Source: an uncultured Ligilactobacillus sp.
GTDB lineage: Bacteria; Bacillota; Bacilli; Lactobacillales; Lactobacillaceae
Direction: 5' to 3'
Assembly (NCBI GenBank): GCA_934215475.1
Contig: CAKPZY010000029.1
Coordinates: 1-24,173 of the forward strand
Length of the DNA: 24,173 bases
Shown here: piece by piece, positions 15,877 through 24,173 of the stretch
Numbering within the stretch: position 1 is the first letter of the stretch
Layout: the number at the start of each line of letters is the position of its first letter
Translations under genes and position numbers: made by a program
Notes under the pieces: generated by a model
Database searches by the model: none
What the model was told of the DNA's origin: nothing
Seen by the model: the letters and a program-made list of their open reading frames with translations, nothing else

Positions 15877-15939
15877 TTAAATTTAAAATCTGGCAGTTCT
15901 TTTGTTAATGTAAAGGTATTAGATATACTTTAAATTTAA
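15877..15939. repeat. Two TTAAATTTAA palindromes flanking the SDR promoter
   Basis: Perfect 10-base palindromes TTAAATTTAA occur at 15877-15886 and 15930-15939, 53 bases apart (about five helical turns) on either side of the promoter. A third copy is at 10289-10298, so chance in AT-rich DNA is a real possibility. Confidence 0.35.
15902..15929 (+). promoter_or_regulatory. Promoter of the short-chain dehydrogenase gene
   Basis: TTGTTA (15902-15907) and TATACT (15924-15929) with a 16-base spacer lie 24 bases before the start codon, directly ahead of an AAGGAGG site at 15938-15944. Confidence 0.6.
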
Positions 15940-15952
15940 GGAGGCCGAATTG

Positions 15953-16789
15953 ATGGGTGCAAAAAATGTCATTATCACAGGTGCTTCGGATGGAATTGGT
16001 GCCGCTGCTGTCTATGGCTTAATTGGTAAGGGATATAATCTTTTCTTGGTGGGTCATGATAAAAAGAAAACGGCAAAGGTCGCTAAAGATGCAGGCGCGC
16101 CATATTTTGTTGCAGATTTTGCTAAGTTAGATGAAGTTCGCAGCTTGGCAAAGCAGTTGACTGGAGCTCTTGGCGAGCAACCGCTTGATGTTTTGGCCAA
16201 TAATGCAGGTGGGATCTTTGGCGCTGCGAAGACAACTGTGGACGGATACGAAAGAACTTTTCAAATCAATTATTTGGCGCCATTTTTACTGACCAATTTG
16301 CTGTTACCTAAGTTGTTGCAAAGTAATGGAGCGGTGATCAATACGTCTAGTATTGGACATTATTATTTTGGGAATATTGATATAGATGACTTGAATAATA
16401 AACAAGACTTTAAATCCACCAAAGCCTATGGAGATGCTAAGTTAGAAGATATTTTATTTGCCAAGGAACTAGACCGGCGTTACCATCAACAAGGTCTTGC
16501 TGCCGTAGCCTTTCATCCAGGCAACATTCGAACTAACTTTGCTAATGAATCAAAGCTTAGAATGCACGTTATCTACCACACTTTCCTGAATCGTCTGTTA
16601 AGCAGTCCGCAACGCGGCGGGGATAATCTGCGGTGGTTTATTGAAGGGACTCCAGGTCAGACATGGAAATCAGGGAGTTATTATAACGAACGTAAGCTGA
16701 CTTCTAAGGTTAACCCACAAGTAAACGATCTGGCATTGCAAAAGAAGTTATGGGATAAGTCGGTTCAGTTAGTTGGGCTTGATAAATGA
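15953..16789 (+). CDS. Short-chain dehydrogenase/reductase
   Basis: This is a 278-residue NAD(P)-dependent oxidoreductase of the classical SDR family. The cofactor loop TGASDGIG is at residues 9-16, and NNAG follows near 90. The catalytic Ser is in NTSSIGH (132-133), and Tyr159 and Lys163 are in YGDAK. The longer Ser-to-Tyr spacing (about 26 residues) resembles retinol-dehydrogenase/WW-oxidoreductase-like SDRs. The ATG at 15953 is eight bases after AAGGAGG; a TTG at 15950 is also possible. It is divergent from the OpuC-type gene and appears monocistronic. Substrate unknown. Confidence 0.9.
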   Translation: MGAKNVIITGASDGIGAAAVYGLIGKGYNLFLVGHDKKKTAKVAKDAGAPYFVADFAKLDEVRSLAKQLTGALGEQPLDVLANNAGGIFGAAKTTVDGYERTFQINYLAPFLLTNLLLPKLLQSNGAVINTSSIGHYYFGNIDIDDLNNKQDFKSTKAYGDAKLEDILFAKELDRRYHQQGLAAVAFHPGNIRTNFANESKLRMHVIYHTFLNRLLSSPQRGGDNLRWFIEGTPGQTWKSGSYYNERKLTSKVNPQVNDLALQKKLWDKSVQLVGLDK

Positions 16790-16875
16790 AACAGATTTGC
16801 TAAACCGATTAGGGAAAACTGTAAATATTAACCAATGATCCTGTAGTAACTATAAAAGTTGTGGCTATTTTAATT

Positions 16876-16902
16876 AAGAGTGATTAATTTCGCTCTTTTT
16901 TT
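16876..16902 (+). terminator. Rho-independent terminator of the SDR gene
   Basis: AAGAGTGA (16876-16883) pairs with TCGCTCTT (16890-16897), with one wobble, around a TTAATT loop, followed by more T to 16902. Confidence 0.8.
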
Positions 16903-17106
16903 ATGCCATAGTTAATTGTATTTTAGCAATTAGCCGAGTCATTCGAACTGGTTGGCCTTTTTTCAACTGGTATTTTGATAATTGGGTTAGCGGATCTTTA
17001 TTTGCAATAGGTAATTCAAATAATGAATCACAATGGCTATGCACGTTTAAATTACATCGAAAGTGAGAACTTCGATGAATGCACCTGAAAGGTTTTCGAG
17101 AATAAT
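16901..17106 (-). other. Gap with an unexplained open frame downstream of the AraC-type regulator
   Basis: On the minus strand a frame without a good start stays open through this gap and stops with TAA at 16903-16901. Its last 40 codons read like protein (ELPIANKDPLTQLSKY, then LKKGQPVRMTRLIAKIQ). No ATG with a Shine-Dalgarno site is visible and I do not recognise a family. It may be the tail of a decayed gene or a chance frame. Confidence 0.25.
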
Positions 17107-17910
17107 TTATATGTGGTGCTTTTTAAACTTTTTCGGAGTTACTTTATTGTTTTCGTGAAAAACTTTAATAAAATATGAAACATCGCTGAACCCAGACAGC
17201 ATAGCAATATCTTGTATTTGTAAATCTGGAGATTTTATTAATAGTTCTTTGGCTTTACGTAACCTTAAATCAGTCAAATACTGCTGAGGTGTCATACCAA
17301 AATATTTTTTGAATATTTTTTTCCCGTAAGAAATTGAAAAATTGGTAACCTTTTCTAAATCACGATTAGTGATGCGCTCAGCATAATTCTTCCTGATAAA
17401 ATTGACCATCGGTTCAATTACTTCCGCCTTAAACAGCGTGTCATTTGCACTTGGGGCCTTGCTATTGAGCAGTAATAGAAATTGATAAATCAAAGCGGAT
17501 TGTTTCAGCGTAGCAGAGTAATCATCTGCTAAAAATGAAGTGGAATTATTGCGGATGAATGCTTTTAATTCTTCAGAAACGCTTTTGATGTGAATATATT
17601 GATTAGGAAATACTGAGTGTACTATTTCATTGGCAAGTGAGCCTCCAAAAGTCAAAAAAGCAGTGGTCCAATTATTTTTCTTAAGGGGGTAATATTTGTG
17701 AGGGATCCCTGGCACCATCAAAAATCCTTCTCCGCATTTAAGCCTGAATTTTACGTGGTCAACCTCAATTACACCCTCCCCACGTTCTGTTTGCAGCCAA
17801 TGGTAAAATGGATAGCCTTGAGTTCGCTTGACTTCTGGTTGAGGCCAATCATAGCCGATGGTTTCAGTTGATAATGGCAAGGTCCGATTAAATCGTGTGA
17901 CGATCCGCAT
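17107..17910 (-). CDS. AraC-family transcriptional regulator of the lac operon
   Basis: This 267-residue protein has an N-terminal cupin-like sensing domain (GEGVIEVDHVKFRLKCGEG, then MVPGIPHKYYP). Its C-terminal AraC double helix-turn-helix spans roughly residues 165-263, including YFGMTPQQYLTDLRLRKAKELL, then IQDIAMLSGFSDVSYFIKVF. Such proteins usually activate sugar-use genes when the sugar or a derivative is bound. The ATG at 17910 follows AGGAGG, about 12 bases upstream. The gene is divergent from lacL, separated by 202 bases holding an inverted repeat, so lac control is the natural inference. LacI-type or other regulators are also known for lac genes in relatives. Confidence 0.9.
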   Translation of the reverse strand: MRIVTRFNRTLPLSTETIGYDWPQPEVKRTQGYPFYHWLQTERGEGVIEVDHVKFRLKCGEGFLMVPGIPHKYYPLKKNNWTTAFLTFGGSLANEIVHSVFPNQYIHIKSVSEELKAFIRNNSTSFLADDYSATLKQSALIYQFLLLLNSKAPSANDTLFKAEVIEPMVNFIRKNYAERITNRDLEKVTNFSISYGKKIFKKYFGMTPQQYLTDLRLRKAKELLIKSPDLQIQDIAMLSGFSDVSYFIKVFHENNKVTPKKFKKHHI

Positions 17911-17990
17911 AAAATGATACTTCCTCCTTTTTTAGCTCGATATTTAAGTTATTATTTACTATTTACAATAGCACTTTAACAGAAATAACA

Positions 17991-18011
17991 GCATTTTTAC
18001 ATCAAAAATGC
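17991..18011. promoter_or_regulatory. Operator-like perfect inverted repeat upstream of lacL
   Basis: GCATTTTT (17991-17998) and AAAAATGC (18004-18011) are perfect 8-base arms separated by five bases. The centre is about 70 bases upstream of the lacL -10 element, a usual position for an activator site. It is the best candidate binding site for the divergent AraC-type regulator. Confidence 0.5.
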
Positions 18012-18053
18012 AATCAAATATTTATACTTTTGAAGCAGAATATCATATTTTTT

Positions 18054-18074
18054 TGTATGCGCTTTAATTATACT
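18054..18074 (+). promoter_or_regulatory. lacL -10 element with adjacent cre-like box
   Basis: TATACT (18069-18074) is a good -10, but 17 bases upstream there is only a poor -35 (TATTTT), as expected for a promoter that needs an activator. TGTATGCGCTTTAAT (18054-18068) read on the minus strand matches the cre consensus with one mismatch and abuts the -10, so CcpA could block initiation. Confidence 0.6.
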
Positions 18075-18112
18075 AGAGGTGTATAAACACCACAGAAAGA
18101 AGGAAAAACGTT

Positions 18113-19999
18113 TTGAAACCAGAAATTAAATGGTTAGATGATCCGGAAGTTTTTCGTGTAGGTCAAATTCCCGCTCATAGTGATCATAAAACATATGCCA
18201 ATTCTGTAGAAATGATCAATGGCCATAGTAGTTTTATACAGTCATTGAATGGTACTTGGAAGTTTAGCTTCGCGAAAGACCCGCAAGTGCGTCCTAATGA
18301 TTTTTACAAAACAGATTTCAATGACATTAATTTCGCTAAGATTTCCGTACCACAGCACATTGAAATCGCAGGTTATGACCAACTTCATTATATAAATACC
18401 CTTTATCCATGGGAAGGGCACGAATACCGACGTCCTCCATACACTTTAAATAACAAAAATATCTGCCGGGGACTTTTCAGCGAAGCTAAAGATAATAGTG
18501 TCGGAGCATACATTAAGGATTTTACCCTTGGCCCTAAATTAAAAGGGAAGAAAATCAGGATCCGCTTTGACGGAGTGGAACAGGCAATGTATGTTTGGCT
18601 AAATGGTCATTTTTTGGGTTACGCTGAGGATAGTTTTACTCCTTCTGAATTTGATCTGACCCCGTTCATCAAAAATGGGGTCAACAAATTAGCGGTTGAG
18701 GTTTTCAAGCATAGTACAGCATCATTTATTGAGGATCAGGATTTCTTCCGCTTCTTTGGTATTTTCCGCAACGTATCTTTGATTGCACAACCTGAGGTCC
18801 ATATAGAGGACTTATCCATTAAACCAACTTTAACTGAAGACTTTGAAAATGGTGTAGTGAACGTCTTTTTGAAAGTTGATAAGCAAAAAAGGCCAGCTAT
18901 TATCCAAGCTAAAATTACTGACCAGGCTGGCAATGAAATTTACGCAACACGAAAAAAAGCCAGCGCAAACACTTCATTCACCAATATTTGTGTTTCTGAA
19001 GTTCACAAGTGGAATAATGACGATCCGTACTTATATCAGCTTGAGTTGACGGTGACTGAAGAAAATGGCAATGTCCTTGAGGTAGTTCCATACCAGTTTG
19101 GCTTTCGTCAGATCGAAATAAAAAATAAAGTGATACTGCTCAATGGAACACGCTTGGTTATCAACGGTGTAAACCGTCATGAATGGGATGCTCATACCGG
19201 GCGCGTCATTTCTGAAGATGATATGCAATCAGACGTCAAAACGATGGAAGAAAGCAATATCAATGCTGTTAGAACTTGTCACTATCCCGACCAAGTTCGA
19301 TGGTATGAATTATGTGATCAACACGGGATCTATGTCATGGCAGAAAATAATTTGGAATCACATGGCTCATGGCAAAAAAATGATGGAATTGACCCTTCTT
19401 ACAACGTCCCAGGTTCCTTACCGGCATGGAAAGAAGTGGTTCTTGATCGGGCGCGAAATAATTATGAGCTGCTCAAAAATCATACTAGCATTCTTTTCTG
19501 GTCGCTTGGTAACGAGTCATATGCTGGAGACGATATTTTAGCGATGCAGCGATACTATAAGGACGAGGATCAGTCACGTCTGGTCCACTACGAAGGTGTT
19601 GTTCATAATCGTAAATATGAAGATGAAATATCCGACGTTGAAAGTCGGATGTATGCATCGCCGGCAGAGATCATAAGGTACCTTGAAAATAAGCCGAAGA
19701 AACCATTCCTATTGTGCGAGTACATGCATAGTATGGGGAATTCTGTTGGTGGGTTTAAGGATTATATGGATCTACTGCAGCGTTTTGAGATGTATCAAGG
19801 TGGATTCATTTGGGATTTTATTGACCAAGCTCTATTTAGGAAAGATGAAGTGACCGGAAAGGAAGTTCTCAGGTACGGTGGAGATTTTGACGACCGAGTA
19901 TCTGATTATGAATTTTCAGGAGATGGTTTGCTGTTTGCAGATAGAACACCGAAACCAGCTTTGCAGGAGGTTAAATATTATTATGGCAACGAAAAATAA
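18113..19999 (+). CDS. lacL: Beta-galactosidase large subunit
   Basis: This 628-residue protein corresponds to the N-terminal two-thirds of a GH2 (LacZ-type) beta-galactosidase and acts in the cytoplasm with LacM to split lactose into glucose and galactose. It has the sugar-binding jelly-roll domain, an immunoglobulin-like domain and the TIM barrel. The acid/base Glu468 lies in SLGNES and the nucleophile Glu536 in [10 protein letters not shown]. The start is TTG at 18113, eight bases after AAGGA; no earlier good start exists. The length matches other LacL proteins. The gene overlaps lacM by 17 bases, and the lacM Shine-Dalgarno site lies inside lacL, so the two subunits are coupled. Confidence 0.96.
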   Translation: MKPEIKWLDDPEVFRVGQIPAHSDHKTYANSVEMINGHSSFIQSLNGTWKFSFAKDPQVRPNDFYKTDFNDINFAKISVPQHIEIAGYDQLHYINTLYPWEGHEYRRPPYTLNNKNICRGLFSEAKDNSVGAYIKDFTLGPKLKGKKIRIRFDGVEQAMYVWLNGHFLGYAEDSFTPSEFDLTPFIKNGVNKLAVEVFKHSTASFIEDQDFFRFFGIFRNVSLIAQPEVHIEDLSIKPTLTEDFENGVVNVFLKVDKQKRPAIIQAKITDQAGNEIYATRKKASANTSFTNICVSEVHKWNNDDPYLYQLELTVTEENGNVLEVVPYQFGFRQIEIKNKVILLNGTRLVINGVNRHEWDAHTGRVISEDDMQSDVKTMEESNINAVRTCHYPDQVRWYELCDQHGIYVMAENNLESHGSWQKNDGIDPSYNVPGSLPAWKEVVLDRARNNYELLKNHTSILFWSLGNESYAGDDILAMQRYYKDEDQSRLVHYEGVVHNRKYEDEISDVESRMYASPAEIIRYLENKPKKPFLLCEYMHSMGNSVGGFKDYMDLLQRFEMYQGGFIWDFIDQALFRKDEVTGKEVLRYGGDFDDRVSDYEFSGDGLLFADRTPKPALQEVKYYYGNEK

Positions 20000-20951
20000 C
20001 TTTTTAAGAGTGATCTTCGGCGATGGGACGTTAGGTCTTGGAGGGAATAATTTCCATTATATCTTTAATTATAGCCGCGGCGGATTAGAATCCCTCGTCC
20101 AAAATAATAAAGAATGGCTTTACAGAGAACCTAGGCCTGCTTTTTGGAGAGCCACCACCGATAATGATCGCGGAAACAATTTCTCCAAAAATTCTGTGCA
20201 GTGGCTAGGTGCGGACCAGTTTATTAATGTCAACAATATCGCTATTTCTGTTGATGGGAAACCTATTACTTTCCCTAGCGCTCCAGAAAATAATAAATAC
20301 TCTAATGAGGAATATGCACGAGAAGTTGCCATAAAATTCACCTATCAGACGTTAACTCTTCCAGCAACAACTGTAACTGTGGAGTATACAGTCAGCTTTG
20401 CGGGAAATATCCACATTCATCTGCACTATTTTGGAAATGATAAACTCCCGGAATTGCCAGTGTTTGGTCTGCGTTTGCAAATGCCGACAATTGCTGATGG
20501 TTTTGAGTACACAGGTTTGTCTGGTGAAACCTATCCGGATAGGATGGCAGGGGCAAAAAAGGGAACTTATTATGTCAAGGGGCTCCCTGTTACTCCATAC
20601 TTGGTACCGCAAGATTGCGGCATGCACATGCAGACAAATTCTGTCACTGTTATGCGTAGTTCTACCAAGAACAACGTTGACACGTCCCATGCACAATATG
20701 GTTTGACTATTAAAAGTACTAAACTCCCATTCTCTTTTAACTGTTTGCCTTATACCCCAGAAGAGCTAGAGAACGCTACTCACCAAGAAGAACTGCCTTT
20801 ACCAAGAAGGACAGTTCTGTCAATTTTTGGAGCCGTTCGTGGTGTCGGCGGTATAGATAGTTGGGGTAGTGATGTTAAGTCGGAATATCATATCTCAGCA
20901 GCTAAGGGTATAGAGTTTTCATTTGACATTATGAATGAGTCAAAACAATAA
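19983..20951 (+). CDS. lacM: Beta-galactosidase small subunit
   Basis: This 322-residue protein is equivalent to the C-terminal domain of LacZ (GH2 small chain). It begins near [17 protein letters not shown], has the [15 protein letters not shown] segment that helps shape the active site, and ends with the conserved [11 protein letters not shown], whose Trp contributes to substrate binding in LacZ. The ATG at 19983 lies within lacL; AGGAGG at 19965-19970 is 12 bases upstream. The 17-base overlap with lacL is like that of known lacLM pairs and keeps subunit output balanced. A hairpin follows before lacS. Confidence 0.96.
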   Translation: MATKNNFLRVIFGDGTLGLGGNNFHYIFNYSRGGLESLVQNNKEWLYREPRPAFWRATTDNDRGNNFSKNSVQWLGADQFINVNNIAISVDGKPITFPSAPENNKYSNEEYAREVAIKFTYQTLTLPATTVTVEYTVSFAGNIHIHLHYFGNDKLPELPVFGLRLQMPTIADGFEYTGLSGETYPDRMAGAKKGTYYVKGLPVTPYLVPQDCGMHMQTNSVTVMRSSTKNNVDTSHAQYGLTIKSTKLPFSFNCLPYTPEELENATHQEELPLPRRTVLSIFGAVRGVGGIDSWGSDVKSEYHISAAKGIEFSFDIMNESKQ

Positions 20952-20981
20952 CTCATTAACTAAAACAAGAGCTGATTAAAT

Positions 20982-21007
20982 ACTCAGTTTTGCTCCGTAA
21001 ACTGAGT
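20982..21007 (+). repeat. 9-bp hairpin between lacM and lacS
   Basis: ACTCAGTTT (20982-20990) pairs perfectly with AAACTGAGT (20999-21007) around an 8-base loop. TTGAAT follows rather than a T-tract. In the lacLMS transcript it could slow polymerase, protect the lacLM mRNA 3' end or mark a processing site, setting different levels of enzyme and permease. Confidence 0.6.
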
Positions 21008-21032
21008 TTGAATAAATTGGAGGCGCTTTAAT

Positions 21033-22988
21033 TTGGCAGAAGCAAAGAGCAGTAAAGAAAAAAACTTTTGGCATATATTTAATTTTGGTGTTGGCAACCT
21101 TGGTGGTTCTTCTGTATATATGGCCTTTGGGACATACTTGATGGTTTATGTGACTACCGCCATGTTTACCGGAGTACCTAAGGTAGAAGCGGCTAAGTTG
21201 ATTTCAATGATCACTACCCTCATTTTTGTGATCCGGATCGTAGAAATTTTTATCGATCCAGTGATTGGCAGCATAGTCGACGAAACTAATACACGTTGGG
21301 GCAAATTTAAACCGTGGTTGATCGGAGCAGGTACAATTTCATCTGTCTTATTGTTTATACTTTTTACCGGAATTTTTGGTTTATCTAAGGTTGATTCCAC
21401 GTGGTTTGCCATTTTATTTATCCCTGTATTTATTTTATTCGATATATTTTATTCATTCAGGGACGTTTCTTATTGGGGTATGATCCCTGCTTTAACTGAA
21501 GATAGCAGGGAAAGATCACTTTACACCGCAGCCGGAAATTTCACAAATCTTGGCAGTAACGTCGTAACCATGATCGTTGTTCCAGTTGTAACTTACTTTA
21601 CCTTCTTAGCGACAGGCAAGTCTAATGAGGGCCAGATCGGTTGGACAGCCTTTGGAATTCTGATTGCTGCTATTTCCCTTATTTGTTCCTTTACCGTTGG
21701 TTTTGGGACTCATGAAAAACAGAGTGCCCTCCGTCAAGTAACTAAGAAGAAAATTAGTTTAAAAGAAGTGTTCTCGGCATTGATACATAACGATCAAATG
21801 TTGTGGACAGCTATTCCATATTTAGTCTATGGGTTTGGTAATGCTGCTACTGCTGGTTTAATGTTTTATATGTTTAAATATGTATTGGGACGGGCTGATC
21901 TATTTTGGATTACCGGTATGATCCCAATTATAGCTAGCTTTATCACATCTCCTTTATATCCAGTCTTGAACAAGTGGATCACTCGTAAAACAATTTATTC
22001 AGTAAGTATGTGTGCAATGATTTTGGCTTATTTGTTATTAATTTTCTCGACAGATAATTTATTTGCGGTAGTTGTTGCGATGATACTTTACTATGCACCG
22101 CAAGGATTCATTTTTATGGCTGTTTTACTAACTTTGGAAGATACGATCGAATATGGTCAATTAAAAAATGGGATCCGTAATGAAACGGTGATCTTATCGA
22201 TGAGACCAATGCTTGACAAACTCTCCAGCGCACTCTCGAATGGTGTTGTTGGGTGGGTCGCCGTAGCAGCTGGAATGACTGGTATGGCCACGGCGGCGTC
22301 AATTACTCCGCATGGCGTTGCTATCTTTAAGTTCTTTGCTTTTTGGGTAGGTTTGATTTTGCATGTACTTGCATTAGTTGTCTATGTAGGAAAGGTGAAA
22401 ATTTCTGAAAAGAGACATGCTGAAATCGTCGATGAATTGCAACAAAAATTAGCCACTACAGGAACAGGACTAGGCGATGTTCATGATGAGACAAAGGCAG
22501 CATTTTCCGTTGCTGATGAAGCAGTTGGTGAAATGGCAGTCAGTGCACCAACTTCAGGGGCTTTAGTTGATCTGGCAGATATTGTGGATGAAAAGGGAAA
22601 TAAAGGTCTCAAGGGTAAAGGAGTAGGTATTATTCCCGAAGAGGGGAAGCTTTTCGCACCGTTTGATGGTGAAGTTGTTTTTGTTTTTACCACTAAACAC
22701 GTCTTGGGCTTACGATCAGATGATGGGCTTGAATTATTGATCCATGTTGGCTTGGGAACAGCTAAAATGCACGGTGAATCATTTATACCTCATGTAGAAA
22801 CGGGTCAGAAGATTAAGCAGGGACAATTGCTCCTTGAATTCAATCGAGATGAAATTCATCGTAAAGGCTATAAAGACACGGTAGTTACTTTGTTTACTCA
22901 GGGGAATAAAATCGGTGAATTAAAGTTAACTGATCAAAAAGAGGTTCATGAAGGAAGACCACTGTTTCACGTTAAATTCCACGAATAA
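21033..22988 (+). CDS. lacS: Lactose permease with C-terminal IIA domain
   Basis: This 651-residue protein is a galactoside transporter of the GPH family fused to a IIA(Glc)-like PTS domain. Residues about 10-480 form 12 membrane segments and include the family loop IDPVIGSIVDETNTRWGKFKPW. After a linker of about 50 residues, the IIA domain (about 520-651) has LFAPFDGEVV, TKHVLGL (His556) and LLIHVGLGTAKMHG, with His571 as the expected phosphorylation site. Phosphorylation by HPr tunes lactose-proton symport or lactose-galactose exchange. The start is TTG at 21033, nine bases after GGAGG. It is the last gene of the lac operon, 81 bases after lacM. Confidence 0.95.
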   Translation: MAEAKSSKEKNFWHIFNFGVGNLGGSSVYMAFGTYLMVYVTTAMFTGVPKVEAAKLISMITTLIFVIRIVEIFIDPVIGSIVDETNTRWGKFKPWLIGAGTISSVLLFILFTGIFGLSKVDSTWFAILFIPVFILFDIFYSFRDVSYWGMIPALTEDSRERSLYTAAGNFTNLGSNVVTMIVVPVVTYFTFLATGKSNEGQIGWTAFGILIAAISLICSFTVGFGTHEKQSALRQVTKKKISLKEVFSALIHNDQMLWTAIPYLVYGFGNAATAGLMFYMFKYVLGRADLFWITGMIPIIASFITSPLYPVLNKWITRKTIYSVSMCAMILAYLLLIFSTDNLFAVVVAMILYYAPQGFIFMAVLLTLEDTIEYGQLKNGIRNETVILSMRPMLDKLSSALSNGVVGWVAVAAGMTGMATAASITPHGVAIFKFFAFWVGLILHVLALVVYVGKVKISEKRHAEIVDELQQKLATTGTGLGDVHDETKAAFSVADEAVGEMAVSAPTSGALVDLADIVDEKGNKGLKGKGVGIIPEEGKLFAPFDGEVVFVFTTKHVLGLRSDDGLELLIHVGLGTAKMHGESFIPHVETGQKIKQGQLLLEFNRDEIHRKGYKDTVVTLFTQGNKIGELKLTDQKEVHEGRPLFHVKFHE

Positions 22989-23074
22989 GATAGAGAAAAC
23001 AGAAAAACTTCAATAGTTAGAACGGTAGTTGCAAACTTTTGTAAATGTTTGACGTAGGTTTTGATCAAACGGGA

Positions 23075-23114
23075 AAAAAGATGGGCGGAAAGTGCTTTTT
23101 CCGGCCATCTTTTT
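23075..23114. terminator. Terminator between lacS and the XRE-type gene
   Basis: AAAAAGATGGGCGGAAA (23075-23091) pairs with TTTCCGGCCATCTTTTT (23098-23114) with one internal G-G mismatch and a 6-base loop. The A and T runs at the ends suit termination from both sides of these convergent genes. Confidence 0.82.
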
Positions 23115-23150
23115 ATGTGGGTCAATAAAAATCTAGGTTTCTTATAAAGT

Positions 23151-23542
23151 TTAGTGAATAATCTTGGCAAACTCATCAAAAAAGGCAAGCAGAAGCCCGC
23201 TCATTGGAAAAAGCAGCCACCAATAAGCTGACATGAAATCCCAAAAGTTCTTGTTATGACGGTGACGCCTGAGATATTTTCCTTTTCGGGGGTCGAAAAG
23301 AAACTCATTACTATCAATATGGTTTTCATTTTTATTCGGTTCGAGCCCGAGAATTAAACTATCCAAGGAACAATCAAAGATTTCTGCTAACTTGATCAGA
23401 TTTGGTAGATCTGGTGTGGCTGCTCCAGATTCCCAACGAGAAATGGCTTGATGTGAAACATATAGTTGTCCGGCTATCTCCTCTTGTGAAAGATGAGCAG
23501 CTGAGCGATATTTTTAAGTTGTTTTGAAAATAAAATTTGCAT
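23151..23542 (-). pseudogene. XRE-family regulator with a C-terminal membrane segment, frameshifted
   Basis: An ATG at 23542 with an excellent GAGGAGG site opens a frame that stops after 22 codons (TAG 23476-23474). Adding one A to the five-A run at 23511-23515 joins it to a long frame. The restored protein has 130 residues: KKYRSAAHLSQEEIAGQLYV, then SHQAISRWESGAATPDLPNL, a classic Cro/C1 helix-turn-helix, then a basic linker and a hydrophobic segment (WWLLFPMSGLLLAFFDEF). A one-base loss in a homopolymer is the simplest reading, either a true mutation or a sequencing error. Slippage on the A-run could still make some full-length protein. Confidence 0.85.
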
Positions 23543-24112
23543 AGGATCTTCCTCCTCGAAACGAGCGAAGCGACTGTTTAAGATTGTTTACATTATCTAC
23601 CGAAATATGGTAAAAAGGTAACAATTAAAATGGAAAAAGCCGCAACTATCAATCCATATGTGCGCACGGATAGGTTGCAAAAACCGGAAAATTTGAGGAA
23701 GAATACTATAGCTTCAACCTTTGTGCAGTTGCAAGAGTATAACTACAGCTGGTAAGTGTAAAAAACATTTGTTGTTTAAAAGATGATCTTGCACTTTTCT
23801 GTGATGCATTTGAACTTAAAATCAATATAGGCAACGTCATGTTATGTTTCTCTTGATTTCATGGGCGGAAGCATTGTTTTAGGAGTGTGTGCCAAAGATC
23901 CTTTTTTATTTGAGTTTCGCCTACTGGATAAATTTATATTATCCTTTATAACTGATAATTAAACTAACTAATTATATAATTAAACCATATATCGGCCCGT
24001 TCAGTGGAGTATAACTTACTATAAGAAGATAGGTCGGATTCAGATAAAAATAATAACCGCAAAGGAATTTCAAAAAAATGAAAAAAAAAATTATAACTTG
24101 CTAAATGTCAAA
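23543..24112. other. Intergenic region with palindrome near the XRE-type promoter
   Basis: No convincing gene is visible in these 570 bases. TACC-GAAATAT-GGTA at 23598-23612 adjoins a minus-strand -10-like GATAAT (23597-23592) and could be an autoregulatory operator of the XRE-type gene. A 40-odd-codon plus frame ending near 23962 has no Shine-Dalgarno site. The stretch from about 23930 is very AT-rich. Confidence 0.45.
23642..23678. repeat. Hairpin with a GTGCGCAC palindrome in its loop
   Basis: GCAAC (23642-23646) pairs with GTTGC (23674-23678) and TATC (23647-23650) with GATA (23669-23672), with one bulged base at 23673. The 18-base loop holds the perfect palindrome GTGCGCAC (23660-23667). 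On the minus strand GGCTTTTT follows, so it might be a weak terminator in that direction. Confidence 0.35.
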
Positions 24113-24120
24113 TTAAGTTA
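24081..24120 (-). terminator. Weak terminator at the end of the right-edge minus-strand gene
   Basis: On the minus strand TAACTT (24120-24115) pairs with AAGTTA (24098-24093), followed by a run of ten T (24090-24081). The stem is short and AT-rich, but the T-run is strong and its position fits the stop at 24115-24113. Confidence 0.5.
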
Positions 24121-24173
24121 GAAATTCTTGCAGTTGTTCATTTGTAATATGATTCATGAAGGCCTCCAGGGGA
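24113..24173 (-). CDS. 3' end of an unknown gene, cut by the window edge
   Basis: A minus-strand frame open from the right edge encodes 19 residues, PLEAFMNHITNEQLQEFLT, and ends at TAA 24115-24113, just before a T-rich terminator-like sequence. This looks like the tail of a longer protein. Alternatively, GGAGG five bases before the internal ATG could start a 14-residue peptide. The product cannot be identified. Confidence 0.4.
   Translation of the reverse strand, partial: PLEAFMNHITNEQLQEFLT

Noticed and set aside
23830..23962. Plus-strand frame of about 44 codons with a hydrophobic C-terminal half
   Set aside because: No start with a ribosome site; the length is expected by chance in this composition.

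Overview
The window looks like chromosomal DNA from a lactic acid bacterium of the Lactobacillaceae. The evidence is AT-rich sequence, strong AGGAGG-type ribosome binding sites, several GTG and TTG starts, a malolactic-type enzyme, a two-subunit LacL/LacM beta-galactosidase, a LacS lactose permease with a C-terminal IIA domain, and several CcpA (cre) boxes. The species cannot be fixed from this sequence. There are no rRNA or tRNA genes, no CRISPR array, and no insertion sequence or phage that I can recognise.

Layout. Bases 1-50 hold the start of an unknown minus-strand gene. Bases 367-1992 (minus) encode a malolactic/malic enzyme, divergent from an aldo/keto reductase (2327-3178). A Gfo/Idh/MocA oxidoreductase (3342-4361) and a GlcD-type FAD-linked oxidase (4699-6135) follow. 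Next comes an orphan 67-residue protein (6366-6569) with a near-consensus cre box upstream. Bases 6800-10292 form an amino-acid transport block: an APC permease, a coupled universal stress protein, a second APC antiporter-like permease, and a 20-codon peptidase-like remnant. An OppA-type peptide-binding lipoprotein (10518-12140) and a 112-residue unknown protein follow. After them lies an ABC exporter gene split by an in-frame TAG (13066-14649). It converges on a lone OpuC/ProX-type binding lipoprotein (14790-15707, minus), which is divergent from a short-chain dehydrogenase (15953-16789).

The clearest functional unit is the lactose locus. An AraC-family regulator (17107-17910, minus) is divergent from lacL-lacM-lacS (18113-22988). 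lacL and lacM overlap by 17 bases. The intergenic region carries a perfect inverted repeat and a cre-like box next to the -10 element. LacS would import lactose (or exchange it for galactose), and LacLM would hydrolyse it in the cytoplasm. To the right are a terminator, an XRE-type regulator gene broken by a one-base shortfall in an A-run (23151-23542, minus), about 570 bases without a convincing gene, and the 3' end of another minus-strand gene.

Recurring themes are CcpA control of carbon and organic-acid genes, orphan binding proteins without their permeases, and gene decay (the ABC exporter, the XRE regulator and the peptidase remnant). I found no strong case for a wholly new system. The best leads are the cre-controlled 67-residue orphan, the AraC-controlled lac operon with its operator-like repeat, and the two interrupted genes.
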